The notes beneath the pieces were generated by a model. That model ran no database searches. It was not told where the DNA came from and was given only the letters and a program-made list of their open reading frames with translations. The position numbers and the translations under genes were made by a program. A DNA stretch of 64,000 bases from Aestuariimicrobium ganziense (GTDB taxonomy: Bacteria; Actinomycetota; Actinomycetes; Propionibacteriales; Propionibacteriaceae), in assembly GCF_015352975.1 (NCBI RefSeq), contig NZ_JACYIZ010000006.1, positions 152,752-216,751 on the forward strand. The letters run 5' to 3'. This document shows positions 26,701-35,500 of the stretch, piece by piece. Numbering within the stretch: position 1 is the stretch's first letter; each line of letters begins with the position of its first letter.

Positions 26701-27125
26701 TCGCTCACCACGTCCTCACCGGTGTCGGAGAACTTGATGTCCTCGTAGGAGTCCGACACGTCGTCGCGTTCGGCGAGCGCCCGGATGCGGGCGTCCTCGA
26801 CGTCGTCGGAGACCTCGTCGTTGCCGTTGAGCTGGAAGCTTCGGTAGGCCATGGTCACCACGAAGGCCGACACCGCCATGGTGATCACGATCGCGGTGAG
26901 CACCATGGCCTGGGGCAACGGATCGCTCATCGCCTCGGGATCGGTCGAGCCGATGATCGCGGGCCTCCCGGCTCGTCCCATCGCCACCAGGAAGAGCAGG
27001 TTCACCCCGTTGCTCATCACCAGCACCCCCATCAGGATGCGGGTCAGGGAACGTTCGGTGAGCAGGTAGACACCGGCGGCGATCAGCACTCCGGCGGTGA
27101 CGGCGAGGGCGAGGCTGCTGGTCAT
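26697..27125 (-). CDS. mrpC: Mrp antiporter subunit C
   Basis: 142-residue NuoK-like subunit with three helices (about 5-22, 30-48, 72-94). RILMGVLVMSNGVNLLFLV is the NuoK-type helix 2; this copy has no Glu in the first helix positions typical of NuoK. The acidic C-terminal tail of about 45 residues is an extension. Overlaps mrpA by 4 nt. Confidence 0.93.
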   Translation of the reverse strand: MTSSLALAVTAGVLIAAGVYLLTERSLTRILMGVLVMSNGVNLLFLVAMGRAGRPAIIGSTDPEAMSDPLPQAMVLTAIVITMAVSAFVVTMAYRSFQLNGNDEVSDDVEDARIRALAERDDVSDSYEDIKFSDTGEDVVSE

Positions 27126-30031
27126 CGTGAGCCTCCTGTCGAGTCTGCGCGCGCCGAGGCGGGCACCGCGGTGGTCGAGTCGGGCAGTGGCAGTGGCGTC
27201 TTCTGGTCAGAGGCCTGCTGGTCGATGCCGGCGCCGAGGCTGCGGACCACGTCGAGCACCATGCCGACGACGATCAGGTAGACACCGATGTCGAAGGCGG
27301 TGGACGAGACCAGGTGCAGCGAGCCGACCCTGGGCACGTCGGGCCAACCGATGGTGATGTGGTAGCTCTGGAAGATCCGGCCACCGAAGAAGGCCGGCAC
27401 CAGCGCGGTGGCGATGGCGACGAGCAACCCGGCACCCAGCAGGCGGCCGGCGTCGATAGGGGCGGCCTCCTCGAGTTCTGCCGCCCCAGCGGCCAGGTAG
27501 CGCACCACCAGGGCCAGCCCGGCCACCAGTCCGCCGGCGAAGCCGCCGCCGGGACTGTTGTGGCCGGCGATCAACAGGTGGATCGAGGCGATCATCATGA
27601 TGCCGAACAGCAACCGGGTGGTGACCTCGAAGATCAGCGACCGCGAGCCGGGGTTGAGGCTGACGGTGCCGCGCAGCCACCCACCGGTCGAGTCACGCCC
27701 GACGCGTCGGCGACCGCCGTGGCGGCGTTCGGTCACCCGCGCGCGCAGGAAGATCAGCGCGGCAACACCGGTGGCGGCGGCGACCAGCACGGTGAGCTCA
27801 CCCAGAGTGTCCCAGGCTCGGGTGTCGACCAGGATGACGTTGACGATGTTCTTGCCGTAGCCGAACTCGTAGGCGACGGTCTCGAGCCCCTTCGAGACCG
27901 GGTCGTGGGTGCGCGACGACGCGGCGACCATGATCGCGGTGGTCACCGTCGCGCCGACGGCCACCGCCAGCAGCAGCCGCCACCAGCGCGACGAGTGCAA
28001 GGGCCGGTCGGTGAAGTACTTGGGCAGGCTGCGCATCACCAGCAGGAAGATCAGCACGCTGGCGGTCTCGACCAGCACCTGGGTCAGGGCCAGGTCGGGG
28101 GCGCCGTGCAGCAGGAACAGCAGGGCGGTGCCGTAGCCGGTGGCACCGACGGTCAGCACGGCCCGAACGCGTCCGCGCACCCACATCAGGTTGAGCGCGG
28201 CGACGCAGGTGAGCAGTGCCACGGCGGCCTGCGCCCAGGAGTCGGCGACCAGCAGTTCGTCCGGCCAGTTGCGGCGGGTGACCAGGGCTCCGGCCACACC
28301 GAGGACGAACACGCTGAGGATGATCGACAGGGTGCTGGCCAGCGACCCTCGTTGGGTGCGGGCGGTGGTCTCGACGGCGATGCCGTCGATCATCCGCATC
28401 ACCCGGCGGTAGATCTCGTCGGCAGCGGCGACCTCGGGGAAGGTGCTCTGGATCTGGCTGACCTCGCTGCGGAACCAGAACAGCAGCACGCCCAGACCGA
28501 GCGCGACCAGCGAGAGCATCAGCGGCCACGTGAACCCGTACCACAGGGCCAGCGAGTGCGGCTGCTTACCGGTGGGCACGGCGTCGACGTAGCCCGACAG
28601 CAGCCGGGTCAGCGGGCCGCCGAGGAAGCCGAGGACCAGCGAGGCCAGGCCGAGCAGCCACGGGGCGATCTGGAAACCGATTTCGGGACGATGGGTGACC
28701 GGGGTGGTGGCCACCTGGGGCTTGGGGGCGAAGGCACCCCACCAGAAGCGCAGCGAGTAGGCCATGGTCAGCGCCGAACCGAGCACCACGGCGGCGAGCA
28801 GCAGCACCGTGGGGGCGGGCAGCGCACCCGTACCGTCGCCGCCGGTGAGCTTGACCAGCGCGTCGAGCGCGCCTTCCTTGGCGACGAAGCCGAACAGCGG
28901 TGGCAGGCCGGCCATCGAGGCCGCGGCCAAGCCGGTGAGCACCGCCAGCACGGGCAGTTGTCGTCCGACCCCTGACAGTTTGGTCAGGTCACGGGTGCCG
29001 GTGGAGTGGTCGACCACGCCGAGGGCCAGGAACAGGGTGCCCTTGAACAGCGCGTGGGCCAGCAGCATGGCGATGCCGGCCTGGGCACCGGCCTTGGTGC
29101 CGAGCCCGACCAGCATGGTGATGAAACCGAGTTGGCTGACCGTGCCGTAGGCCAGCAGCAGCTTGAGGTCGTTCTGGCGCAGGGCTCGCCAGCCGCCCAT
29201 GATCATCGTGGTGGCGCCGAGCAGGGTGACCGCGACCCGCCAGCCGGGCACACCGGCGAAGGTGGGGGCGAGCATGGCGACCAGGAAGACACCGGCCTTG
29301 ACCATGGTGGCGGCGTGCAGGTAGGCCGAGACCGGGGTGGGGGCAGCCATGGCGCCGGGCAGCCAGAAGTGGAACGGGACCAGGGCCGACTTGCTGAGTG
29401 CGCCGACCAGCATCAACAGTGCTCCGACGGTGACCGCGGCACCGGTCGGCGGGTGGCTGAGGATGGTCTGCAGGCTGAAGGTGTCGGCGTGAAGGCCGAG
29501 GGTGACGATGCCGACCAGCATCGCCAGACCGCCGAAGGTGGTGACGATCAGGGCGGTCATCGCAGCGGCGCGGTTGGCCCGGCGCGAGGAGTCGTGGCCG
29601 ATCAACAGGTAGGAGAAGACCGTGGTCAACTCCCAGAAGACGTAGAGGACGACCAGGTCGTCCGCGGTCACCAGGCCCACCATGGCCCCGGCGAAGGCGA
29701 CCAGCAGCCCGAGCGTGCGGGTCTGGATGTTGGCGAAGTACCAGCGGCAGTAGAGCAGGATCAGCGCCCCGATGCCGGTGACGACGAGCATCAGCAGCCA
29801 CTGCACCAAACCGATGTGGAATGACAACTTGACCCCCAGCGTGGGGATCCATGGGTAGGTCTCTGTGTGGTGCTCACCGCGCGAGATCTTCGGCGCCAGC
29901 GTCAGCGCCCAGCCGAACGCGACAGCGGGGGCGAGGGCCACCAGCGCGAAGGAGTTGCGTCCCAACCACCGGGTCCAGACCTGCGCCATCGTCGCCACCA
30001 CGAACAGGGCGATGATCAGCGTCAGCAGCAC
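27122..30031 (-). CDS. mrpA: Mrp antiporter subunit A fused to B (MrpAB)
   Basis: 969 residues. The N-terminal 500 are NuoL-like: FWELTTVFSYLLIGHDSS carries the conserved Glu and GALSKSALVPFHFWLPGAM the conserved Lys. Residues 600-760 hold the MrpA-specific part (HGAPDLALTQVLVETASVLI). The C-terminal 200 are an MrpB domain: TRLLFGIMMIASIHLLIAGH followed by NSPGGGFAGGL. A separate mrpB gene is therefore absent, as usual for the A/B-fused operon type. The GTG start has AGGAAGGG 7 nt upstream. The operon exchanges Na+ (or K+) for protons, supporting pH and salt tolerance. Confidence 0.95.
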   Translation of the reverse strand: MLLTLIIALFVVATMAQVWTRWLGRNSFALVALAPAVAFGWALTLAPKISRGEHHTETYPWIPTLGVKLSFHIGLVQWLLMLVVTGIGALILLYCRWYFANIQTRTLGLLVAFAGAMVGLVTADDLVVLYVFWELTTVFSYLLIGHDSSRRANRAAAMTALIVTTFGGLAMLVGIVTLGLHADTFSLQTILSHPPTGAAVTVGALLMLVGALSKSALVPFHFWLPGAMAAPTPVSAYLHAATMVKAGVFLVAMLAPTFAGVPGWRVAVTLLGATTMIMGGWRALRQNDLKLLLAYGTVSQLGFITMLVGLGTKAGAQAGIAMLLAHALFKGTLFLALGVVDHSTGTRDLTKLSGVGRQLPVLAVLTGLAAASMAGLPPLFGFVAKEGALDALVKLTGGDGTGALPAPTVLLLAAVVLGSALTMAYSLRFWWGAFAPKPQVATTPVTHRPEIGFQIAPWLLGLASLVLGFLGGPLTRLLSGYVDAVPTGKQPHSLALWYGFTWPLMLSLVALGLGVLLFWFRSEVSQIQSTFPEVAAADEIYRRVMRMIDGIAVETTARTQRGSLASTLSIILSVFVLGVAGALVTRRNWPDELLVADSWAQAAVALLTCVAALNLMWVRGRVRAVLTVGATGYGTALLFLLHGAPDLALTQVLVETASVLIFLLVMRSLPKYFTDRPLHSSRWWRLLLAVAVGATVTTAIMVAASSRTHDPVSKGLETVAYEFGYGKNIVNVILVDTRAWDTLGELTVLVAAATGVAALIFLRARVTERRHGGRRRVGRDSTGGWLRGTVSLNPGSRSLIFEVTTRLLFGIMMIASIHLLIAGHNSPGGGFAGGLVAGLALVVRYLAAGAAELEEAAPIDAGRLLGAGLLVAIATALVPAFFGGRIFQSYHITIGWPDVPRVGSLHLVSSTAFDIGVYLIVVGMVLDVVRSLGAGIDQQASDQKTPLPLPDSTTAVPASARADSTGGSR

Positions 30032-30070
30032 GCGGGGGCCCTTCCTGGTAGCCGGGGGTGGGGTTGGTTG

Positions 30071-30076
30071 AGCCTA
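30071..30076 (-). promoter_or_regulatory. -10 box (TAGGCT) for the mrp operon
   Basis: TAGGCT on the minus strand, 39 nt before GTG 30031, in the 84-nt gap after the GntR gene. It leaves a leader of about 32 nt with a good ribosome site. No clear -35. Confidence 0.35.
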
Positions 30077-30115
30077 CCAAGCCCGCGGCAGGGCTGGTGG
30101 CGACGACCACCGCGA

Positions 30116-30826
30116 TCACCAGTGCCGCGACAGGATCTCCAGCGAGTCGACCAGGTGGGCCTCCATGGCCGCAGTGGCTGCCTCGGACTCGCCGGAGCGA
30201 ATGGCGTCAGCGATGGCCTGGTGGGCGGCAATGGTGTCGGTGACGCGACCCGGCTCGGTCAACGTGGCGCGTCGGATCTCGAGCAGCACGTCAGACATCG
30301 AGTCGACCAGCACCAGGAACAGCGGGTTGTGGGTGGCCCTGGCGATCAGCCGGTGGAACGCCACGTCGGACTGCGAGGCGGCCTCGGGGTCGTCGGTCAG
30401 GGCGGCCATGGTCTGGATCTCGGCGTCGATGGCGTCCAGTTCCTCGGGGGTGGCGTTGCGGGCGGCCAGTTCGGCGGTGGCGAGTTCGAGGGTGCTGCGC
30501 ACCTGGTGGATGTGCATCGGACTCAGGTCGTGGTTGCGGCTGACGAACAGCCCGATCGACTGCGAGACCGCCTCGGGATTCGCCGCAGCCACCCGCACGC
30601 CCGACCCCGACCGCACCTCGAGCACGCCCTTGGCGGCCAGGTGCCGGATCGCCTCACGGATGACGGTGCGCGACACCCCCAGTTGCTCGGCGAGTTCACG
30701 TTCGGAGGGGAGCCGGGCTCCCGCTTCGAGCCCGGTCGCGGTCACCGCCTGGGTGAGCCGCTCGCTCACGGTCTCGACGAGGGTGGGGGCCCGGTCGACG
30801 GTGGAGAGCTTGAGTGCCTCGGTCAT
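30116..30826 (-). CDS. FadR-subfamily GntR transcriptional regulator
   Basis: 236 residues. The N-terminal winged HTH (about 12-80) contains RLPSERELAEQLGVSRTVIR and GVLEVRSGSGVRV. The C-terminal all-helical FCD ligand domain (about 95-225) has its metal-site pattern: Asp/His residues in SDVAFHRLIARATHN and a His in the last helices (AHQAI, MEAHL). The ATG overlaps the lactonase-like gene stop by 4 nt, so it is the last gene of the minus-strand arm. By position it should control this sugar-acid cluster, most likely as a repressor released by a pathway acid; that is inference. Confidence 0.9.
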   Translation of the reverse strand: MTEALKLSTVDRAPTLVETVSERLTQAVTATGLEAGARLPSERELAEQLGVSRTVIREAIRHLAAKGVLEVRSGSGVRVAAANPEAVSQSIGLFVSRNHDLSPMHIHQVRSTLELATAELAARNATPEELDAIDAEIQTMAALTDDPEAASQSDVAFHRLIARATHNPLFLVLVDSMSDVLLEIRRATLTEPGRVTDTIAAHQAIADAIRSGESEAATAAMEAHLVDSLEILSRHW

Positions 30827-32247
30827 GGTTGCTCCATTCTGTCCCCTCGCGGCGCCGCATCGAGTGAGGTCGGGTCGAGTGCCACCGCCCAGGCGCCGGT
30901 GCTGGCGCCCACCACGTCGGTGAGCCAGGCGCGCTGGAGGGCAGGGTCCGGGTGGGGCGCGACGGGTTCGCACCACGATGCGTAGTGGTCGTCCGGTTCG
31001 ACATGGACGCTGAGTCGTTGGGGCACGCTGACCGGCGCCAGCACCACGGGACGCCCGCCCGCGATGCTCCGTGCAGTGGCGACCACGTGGGGCAGCGCCC
31101 GCAGGGTGTCGAGCACACGTTCGGGGTCGGTGTGGTGCACCTGCGCGGCCACGCTGAGCTGCACGTAGTCAGCCTCGCGGTGGGGCATGGACGAGCGACC
31201 CAACTCGGCCAGGTAGCCGCGGGTGCCCGAGCCGGTGAGCCAGCGCTGCTGGGCGGTGTCACGAGCCCACTGCAGCAGTACGGGCGTGGTGCCATGGGTG
31301 GGCCGGTCGACGACGCACACCCCGGCCAGGACGCTCGCACGAGAAGACAGCAGGTCTCGCCAGGCCTGGCTGGGGGCATCCAGGGCCAAGGTGCACCACA
31401 GTCGGCGTCCGCTCGCCTCGGCGAGGTCGGCCGCCTGCTCGAACCGCTGCCGACCAGCGGCGGTGTCGAGCACCTCGACGAACAGGTCGCCAGCGCCGAT
31501 CGATGCCAGGGCGTCGGCGGTGCCCGGCCCGACCACCCACCAGGTGGCCGGGACCCCTGTGCCCGGGTTGATGTCTGCCTGCTCGTGGCGCTGGAGCACC
31601 TCGTCCACGCGTTGCACGGTGACCTCGGCGCGACGGGCCGTGCCGGCCGGCCAGGGGGCCTGCTGGGAGCGAGCCAGAGGCGGTGCATAGGACTTCCAGC
31701 CGGCGTCGCACCAGTTGCGGTGGTCCTCGGTCTCGAACCGTTCGCCACCGAACGCCAGGCGTACGGTGCTGTCGCCCTGGCCGACGTCAACGGCGTCGAT
31801 CTCGCTGAATACTGGCCATGGGCTGACCCGCGCCGGCCAGGTGACCAGGTCGGACGAGGGTCCCTGCCACCACCGGACCGGCTGCCCCACCTGGTCGAGG
31901 GGGTGCAGGACGACCAGCCCGACGCGGCAGGTGACGAGGTGGCGCTCGGCCACCAGGTCGACCTCGACCGCCAGTCCGCCGTCCAACCCACGCACCACGA
32001 CGTGACCGGAGGCGTTGCCTCCCCCGATCCGCCAGCGGACGAGTTCGCCGGCGGCCGGCTCGACCGGTGTGGCTTCGTGGTCGATGGTGCCCCAGTGGTC
32101 GTCGCGGATGGTCAGTTCGATGCCGTCGAGCAGCAGGAGCCCGTGGTGTCGCAGTTCGCGCAGGCTGGCGCCGGGGCCGGTGCGGGCGACGAAGCCGGCG
32201 TGACTGATGGTGTGGCCCGGGAGCGGGCTCCTGAAGGGTGCGTTCAT
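30823..32247 (-). CDS. apnL: D-apionate lactonase-like protein
   Basis: 474 residues that look like the D-apionate lactonase (ApnL) family, which opens D-apionolactone to D-apionate. Seen: an N-terminal beta-rich domain (1-130), the block RFETEDHRNWCDAGWKSYAP (about 180-200), which resembles the conserved EDQRNWTDASFKTY-type signature of the family, and a TIM-barrel-like second half without a clear C-terminal beta domain. It is shorter than the roughly 600 residues I recall for characterised members. ATG 32247 overlaps the ADH relic by 4 nt; the stop overlaps the GntR start by 4 nt. Assignment rests on the signature and the neighbours. A domain search would settle it. Confidence 0.7.
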   Translation of the reverse strand: MNAPFRSPLPGHTISHAGFVARTGPGASLRELRHHGLLLLDGIELTIRDDHWGTIDHEATPVEPAAGELVRWRIGGGNASGHVVVRGLDGGLAVEVDLVAERHLVTCRVGLVVLHPLDQVGQPVRWWQGPSSDLVTWPARVSPWPVFSEIDAVDVGQGDSTVRLAFGGERFETEDHRNWCDAGWKSYAPPLARSQQAPWPAGTARRAEVTVQRVDEVLQRHEQADINPGTGVPATWWVVGPGTADALASIGAGDLFVEVLDTAAGRQRFEQAADLAEASGRRLWCTLALDAPSQAWRDLLSSRASVLAGVCVVDRPTHGTTPVLLQWARDTAQQRWLTGSGTRGYLAELGRSSMPHREADYVQLSVAAQVHHTDPERVLDTLRALPHVVATARSIAGGRPVVLAPVSVPQRLSVHVEPDDHYASWCEPVAPHPDPALQRAWLTDVVGASTGAWAVALDPTSLDAAPRGDRMEQP

Positions 32248-32528
32248 GGCAGCACCACCGCCTTGCCCCAGGCGACGGCGAGAGGCTCGACCAGCGCGCC
32301 GAGTTCGGCGTCGAGGTCGTCCCGAGCGTGCAGCGCACTGGCGGGGACGAGCACCTGCTGGGCCAACCCGCCGTCGAGGTGGGTGCCGGCGTGCAGGGCG
32401 TGGTCGGAGCCACAGAGTCCTGCCGCCTCGACCTGCAGCACCACCTCGCCCGGGCCGGGATGCAGGTCGTCGCGCTCGACCAAGCCAACCTGTCCGGGCC
32501 GGACGGTGGTGGCCGCCCGGTGCGTCAC
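32244..32528 (-). pseudogene. shrunken zinc alcohol dehydrogenase relic, in frame
   Basis: 94 codons. Residues 1-55 read as an ADH N-terminus (VGLVERDDLHPGPGEVVLQV, then GLCGSDHALHAGTH). They jump straight to a mid-protein strand (DGGLAQQVLVPASALHA), then DAELGALVEPLAVAW, and finish with GKAVVLP, which looks like an ADH C-terminus. Normal members have about 340 residues. The GHE metal site, the four-Cys zinc site and the whole Rossmann domain are missing, so it cannot be an active ADH. Yet the frame is kept and both ends still overlap neighbours by 4 nt (GTGA with the GH140-like gene, ATGA with apnL). It may survive only as a translational bridge. Confidence 0.75.
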
Positions 32529-33802
32529 GTCGTCTCCGCGGTGAACACCACCAGGCAGTCGGAGAACACTTCCGGTTGGCTGATCAGGGTGCGCTGGTCG
32601 ACGACCTCGACGGTGGGGGTGAACTCGGCGCCGGTCGCGCAGTCCCAGGCCCTGACCCGGTGCCCTGCGAGGTCGGCCTCGATCTCGACCGGACGCGCCG
32701 CCGGAAGGTGGACCGCGACCAGTGACTGGTCGTTGGAGGCACCCACCCGCAGGCTGCCGTGGTCGTCGGTGACCAGGTGCTGGGCTGGCAGCAGCCGCCA
32801 CATCCGGTGCTCCAGCCACAGCCTGCCCAGCAGACCCATGCCGTCGGCGCCGGGCAGCCGGGCGGCGACCGACCAGGGCAGCGGCTCCATCGACCACTCA
32901 GAGCTCAGGAACCGCCCCTCGCGGCGGTGCCACTGCCACACACCGTGAGCGCCGTAGCCGATGCCGGCGGCCGCCCCACCGAGCAGTGAGGCCCAGGCGG
33001 CGGTGCGCACGTCGTGGGCGCTGAACCGGCCGGTGCGCACGTGCCCGAATCCGTGAAACTCGTAGCAGGGCTCGAGGTTGACCACCGGGGCAGGCTTCGA
33101 CCTGGCCAGGAAGGGCTCGGCCAGGGTGTGGGCCAGTTCGGGGTGGGCACGGTCGTGGCCGGACTGGTAGGTGAAGAAGTCCAGCTGTTCGAGCAACTCC
33201 TCGGCCGGCATGACCTCAGGCGTCAGGTGGGTGGTGAGCACCAGGTCAGGGGCCTCGGCGCGCAGTTGGCGGGCGAGGTCGAGCCACTCCGCCTGGGCCG
33301 GCCCGTCGTAGCGGTCGTCACCGGTGACCGACATGATCACGTCGCAGCCCTCGACAGCGGCGAGCAGACGGGTGACGTGGGCGCGGCGCTGGCCCTCGTC
33401 CAGCACACCCCACGAGACGATCTTCGACGCCCAGGTGTCGGTGCCGTAGGTGCACCACTGCGCGATCACGACCAGCGCCATCCCCAGCTCGGTGGCCACC
33501 TGGGCGTACTCGCGCACCCGGTCGTAGTAGGCCTGCTCGGGACGATCCAGGTCCCAGGTGCCGGCCTCGCGCGCGGCGAAGGGGTTCAGGGCGCCGTCCC
33601 AGATCGAGCGGTCGTGCAGGATCGGCAGTGCGCTGACCGCGATCGCGGTGAAGCCCTGGTGGCGGCGCAGTTCGAGGTGGTCGCGCCACTCCTGGGGCTG
33701 AACGTCGGCGAAGGCCCCCCACACGGTGTCGGCCACCAGTGGCCAGGGGACCCCGTCACGGGTCAGGTGCGTGCCCGTCGGGTCGACGGCGAAGCGGCTC
33801 AT
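32525..33802 (-). CDS. apiosidase-like glycoside hydrolase (DUF4038/GH140-like)
   Basis: 425 residues of the DUF4038 family, whose characterised member (GH140, Bacteroides) cleaves apiose from rhamnogalacturonan II side chains. A TIM barrel spans about 10-330: WPLVADTVWGAF at the start, RRHQGFTAIAVS, then MSVTGDDRYDG and VVNLEPCYEFHGFG, whose Asp and Glu sit where the catalytic pair of the family would be. The last 85 residues form the small beta domain common in these proteins. No signal peptide, so it would act on imported glycosides. ATG at 33802 (MSRFAVDPTGTHL) is chosen over an upstream in-frame ATG with no similarity. First gene of the minus arm of the apiose-like cluster. Confidence 0.75.
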   Translation of the reverse strand: MSRFAVDPTGTHLTRDGVPWPLVADTVWGAFADVQPQEWRDHLELRRHQGFTAIAVSALPILHDRSIWDGALNPFAAREAGTWDLDRPEQAYYDRVREYAQVATELGMALVVIAQWCTYGTDTWASKIVSWGVLDEGQRRAHVTRLLAAVEGCDVIMSVTGDDRYDGPAQAEWLDLARQLRAEAPDLVLTTHLTPEVMPAEELLEQLDFFTYQSGHDRAHPELAHTLAEPFLARSKPAPVVNLEPCYEFHGFGHVRTGRFSAHDVRTAAWASLLGGAAAGIGYGAHGVWQWHRREGRFLSSEWSMEPLPWSVAARLPGADGMGLLGRLWLEHRMWRLLPAQHLVTDDHGSLRVGASNDQSLVAVHLPAARPVEIEADLAGHRVRAWDCATGAEFTPTVEVVDQRTLISQPEVFSDCLVVFTAETT

Positions 33803-33833
33803 GGTGTCTCCTCGTGTGGCACGATGCCTTTCG

Positions 33834-33849
33834 TAGGATGGCATACCAG
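33834..33849 (+). promoter_or_regulatory. SDR promoter -10 and possible GntR operator
   Basis: TAGGAT (33834-33839) is a candidate -10 for the SDR gene. It runs into ATGGCATACCAG, a near-palindrome whose right half ATACCA fits FadR-type operator halves (TNGTNNNACNA). A related ATGGCAT lies in the apnO upstream region. Operator call is tentative. Confidence 0.3.
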
Positions 33850-33864
33850 ACGTCAGGAGTCACC

Positions 33865-34575
33865 ATGGATCGTCCACCTCGCATCGTCGTCACCGGGTCG
33901 GCCAGCGGGCTGGGCGCCGCGATCGCCCTGGGGTTGGAGGCACGCGGACTCGACGTCGTCGGACTCGACCGCACCAATGCCGGCCCGGCCCAGCGGCAGG
34001 TCGTCGACGTCACCGATCCCGATGCCGTTGCGGCGGCGTTCGAGACGATCGGCGATCCGCTCGACGGCATCGTGGTCTCGGCCGGTGTGCAGATGCACGG
34101 CGACGACGGCCCGGTCGCCGAGGTCAGCCTCGAGACCTGGCAGCGCACCATCGACGTGAACCTCACCGGCGCGTGGCTCTGCCTGAAGGCCGCGGTCCCC
34201 CACCTGCTCACGCGCGAAACCTCGTCGGTCGTCCTGATCGGGTCACCGACCGCAGTGACGATGTGCGGGGCGGGCTATGCCGCCTATGCCGCGTCGAAGG
34301 CCGGAATGATGGCACTGGCCCGGGTGATGGCCGCCGACCACGCCGCCGAGGGGCTTCGCGCCAATGTCGTGGTGCCGGGCACGATGCGCACTCCCCTGAT
34401 CGAGCCCCTGCTGGCCGACGAGACGACCAGGGCCAACCTGTTGGCTGGCACACCGGTCGGTCGCCTCGGCGAGCCCGACGACCTGGTCGGCCTGGTGGCG
34501 TGGCTGCTGTCGTCCGAGTCGAGGTTCGCCACGGGCGCCTCGTACGCCGTCGACGGCGGCCTGACGGCCCGCTGA
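33865..34575 (+). CDS. SDR-family oxidoreductase
   Basis: 236-residue classical short-chain dehydrogenase. TGSASGLGAAIA is the NAD(P) glycine motif, NLTGAWLCLKA and the catalytic set Ser (VVLIGSPTAV), Tyr and Lys in YAAYAASKAG are present, and the protein ends YAVDGGLTAR. The first strand is followed by VVGLDR, with Asp at the position that usually means NAD+. ATG 33865 has AGGAG 6 nt upstream. In this cluster it is the best candidate for oxidation of D-apiose (or the lactone precursor); characterised D-apiose dehydrogenases I recall are Gfo/Idh/MocA enzymes, so this role is inference. Confidence 0.88.
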   Translation: MDRPPRIVVTGSASGLGAAIALGLEARGLDVVGLDRTNAGPAQRQVVDVTDPDAVAAAFETIGDPLDGIVVSAGVQMHGDDGPVAEVSLETWQRTIDVNLTGAWLCLKAAVPHLLTRETSSVVLIGSPTAVTMCGAGYAAYAASKAGMMALARVMAADHAAEGLRANVVVPGTMRTPLIEPLLADETTRANLLAGTPVGRLGEPDDLVGLVAWLLSSESRFATGASYAVDGGLTAR

Positions 34576-34610
34576 AAGCGGTGATGAGAGTGTTGACAAG
34601 CCATGGCATT

Positions 34611-34638
34611 CGGTCAGACCATATGATGGCTCAGACCA
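34611..34638 (+). promoter_or_regulatory. apnO promoter region: operator-like repeats and -10
   Basis: CGGTCAGACCA (34611-34621) matches 10 of 11 positions of the FadR-type consensus TNGTNNNACNA. It abuts TATGAT (34622-34627), a strong -10, and a second TCAGACCA follows at 34631-34638. A ribosome site AAAGGAG precedes the ATG at 34661. TTGACA at 34593 is too far (23 nt) to be the partner -35. Confidence 0.4.
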
Positions 34639-34660
34639 GCCACCACCAAAGGAGCCGCCG

Positions 34661-35500
34661 ATGAAGGTCACGATCCTGGGAGCCGGCGGCAACATGGGCC
34701 GACGCGTCTCACGCAGTCTCGAACAGCTCCCCCACCACGAGTTGCGCCTGGTCGAGCCGGGCGCCATCGGCCAGGAGAAGATGGCGGCCGAGTGCCGCAC
34801 CCCGATCGACCTCGAGCAGGCGCTCGACGGCACCGACGTCGTGGTCTTCGCCGTCCCCGACCGCATCGTGCGCCAGGTGGCCGCCGACATCGTCCCGAAG
34901 TTGGCGCCCCGCACCGCGATCCTGTTCCTCGACCCCGCTGCCGTGGCCGCCGGACGCATCCCCCACCGCGAAGACATCACCTGCTGCGTCGTGCACCCCA
35001 CCCATCCCCCGCTCTACGGGCTGATGGACGAGGAGTCGCCCGAGGCACGGCGCGACTACTGGGGTGGCGGCCTTGCCCACCAGGCCCTGGTCTTCTCGCT
35101 GGCCTGGGGCGAGGAGGCCCTCGCCGAACGAGTCGAGGCGCTCTGCGTCGACATGTTCGCCCCGATCAGCCGCAGCCACCGGATCACCGTCGACCAGATG
35201 GCGCTGCTCGAGCCAGCCCTGACCGAGACGCTCACCAACGGCTGCGTCGCCATCATCAAGGAGGGACTCGAGCGGGTCATCGACCTCGGCGTCCCCCGCG
35301 AGGCGGCGACCGACTTCCTGATGGGTCACTTCCAGATCGGCATCGCGCTGATCTTCGACCAGCTCGACTGGAAGCTCTCCGAAGGCGCCCAGATGGCCCT
35401 CGAGCAGTCGCGCCAGGCGCTGTTCCGCGACGACTGGCACGCGATCTTCGAGCACGAGCGGGTGCAGGCCAGCCTGCGCCAGATCACCGGCGGCGACTAG
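34661..35500 (+). CDS. apnO: D-apionate oxidoisomerase-like dehydrogenase
   Basis: 279 residues. The NAD(P) fold opens with ILGAGGNMGRRVSR. The second half is a 6-phosphogluconate-dehydrogenase-like helical domain with VVHPTHPPLYG, HRITVDQMALLEPALTE and a LMGHFQIGIALIF helix. This pattern matches my recollection of ApnO, which oxidises and isomerises D-apionate to 3-oxo-isoapionate. AAAGGAG lies 6 nt before the ATG. The stop overlaps the next gene by one base (TAGTG). The neighbours on both strands (lactonase-like, decarboxylase-like, apiosidase-like) agree with the call. Confidence 0.75.
   Translation: MKVTILGAGGNMGRRVSRSLEQLPHHELRLVEPGAIGQEKMAAECRTPIDLEQALDGTDVVVFAVPDRIVRQVAADIVPKLAPRTAILFLDPAAVAAGRIPHREDITCCVVHPTHPPLYGLMDEESPEARRDYWGGGLAHQALVFSLAWGEEALAERVEALCVDMFAPISRSHRITVDQMALLEPALTETLTNGCVAIIKEGLERVIDLGVPREAATDFLMGHFQIGIALIFDQLDWKLSEGAQMALEQSRQALFRDDWHAIFEHERVQASLRQITGGD

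Noticed and set aside
27314..28975. 553-codon open frame on the plus strand
   Set aside because: Antisense to mrpA; the translation is a Gln/His/Gly/Arg mixture typical of a shadow of membrane-protein codons.
34593..34627. TTGACA/TATGAT as one promoter for apnO
   Set aside because: The spacer would be 23 nt, too long for a sigma70-type promoter; only the -10 is kept.
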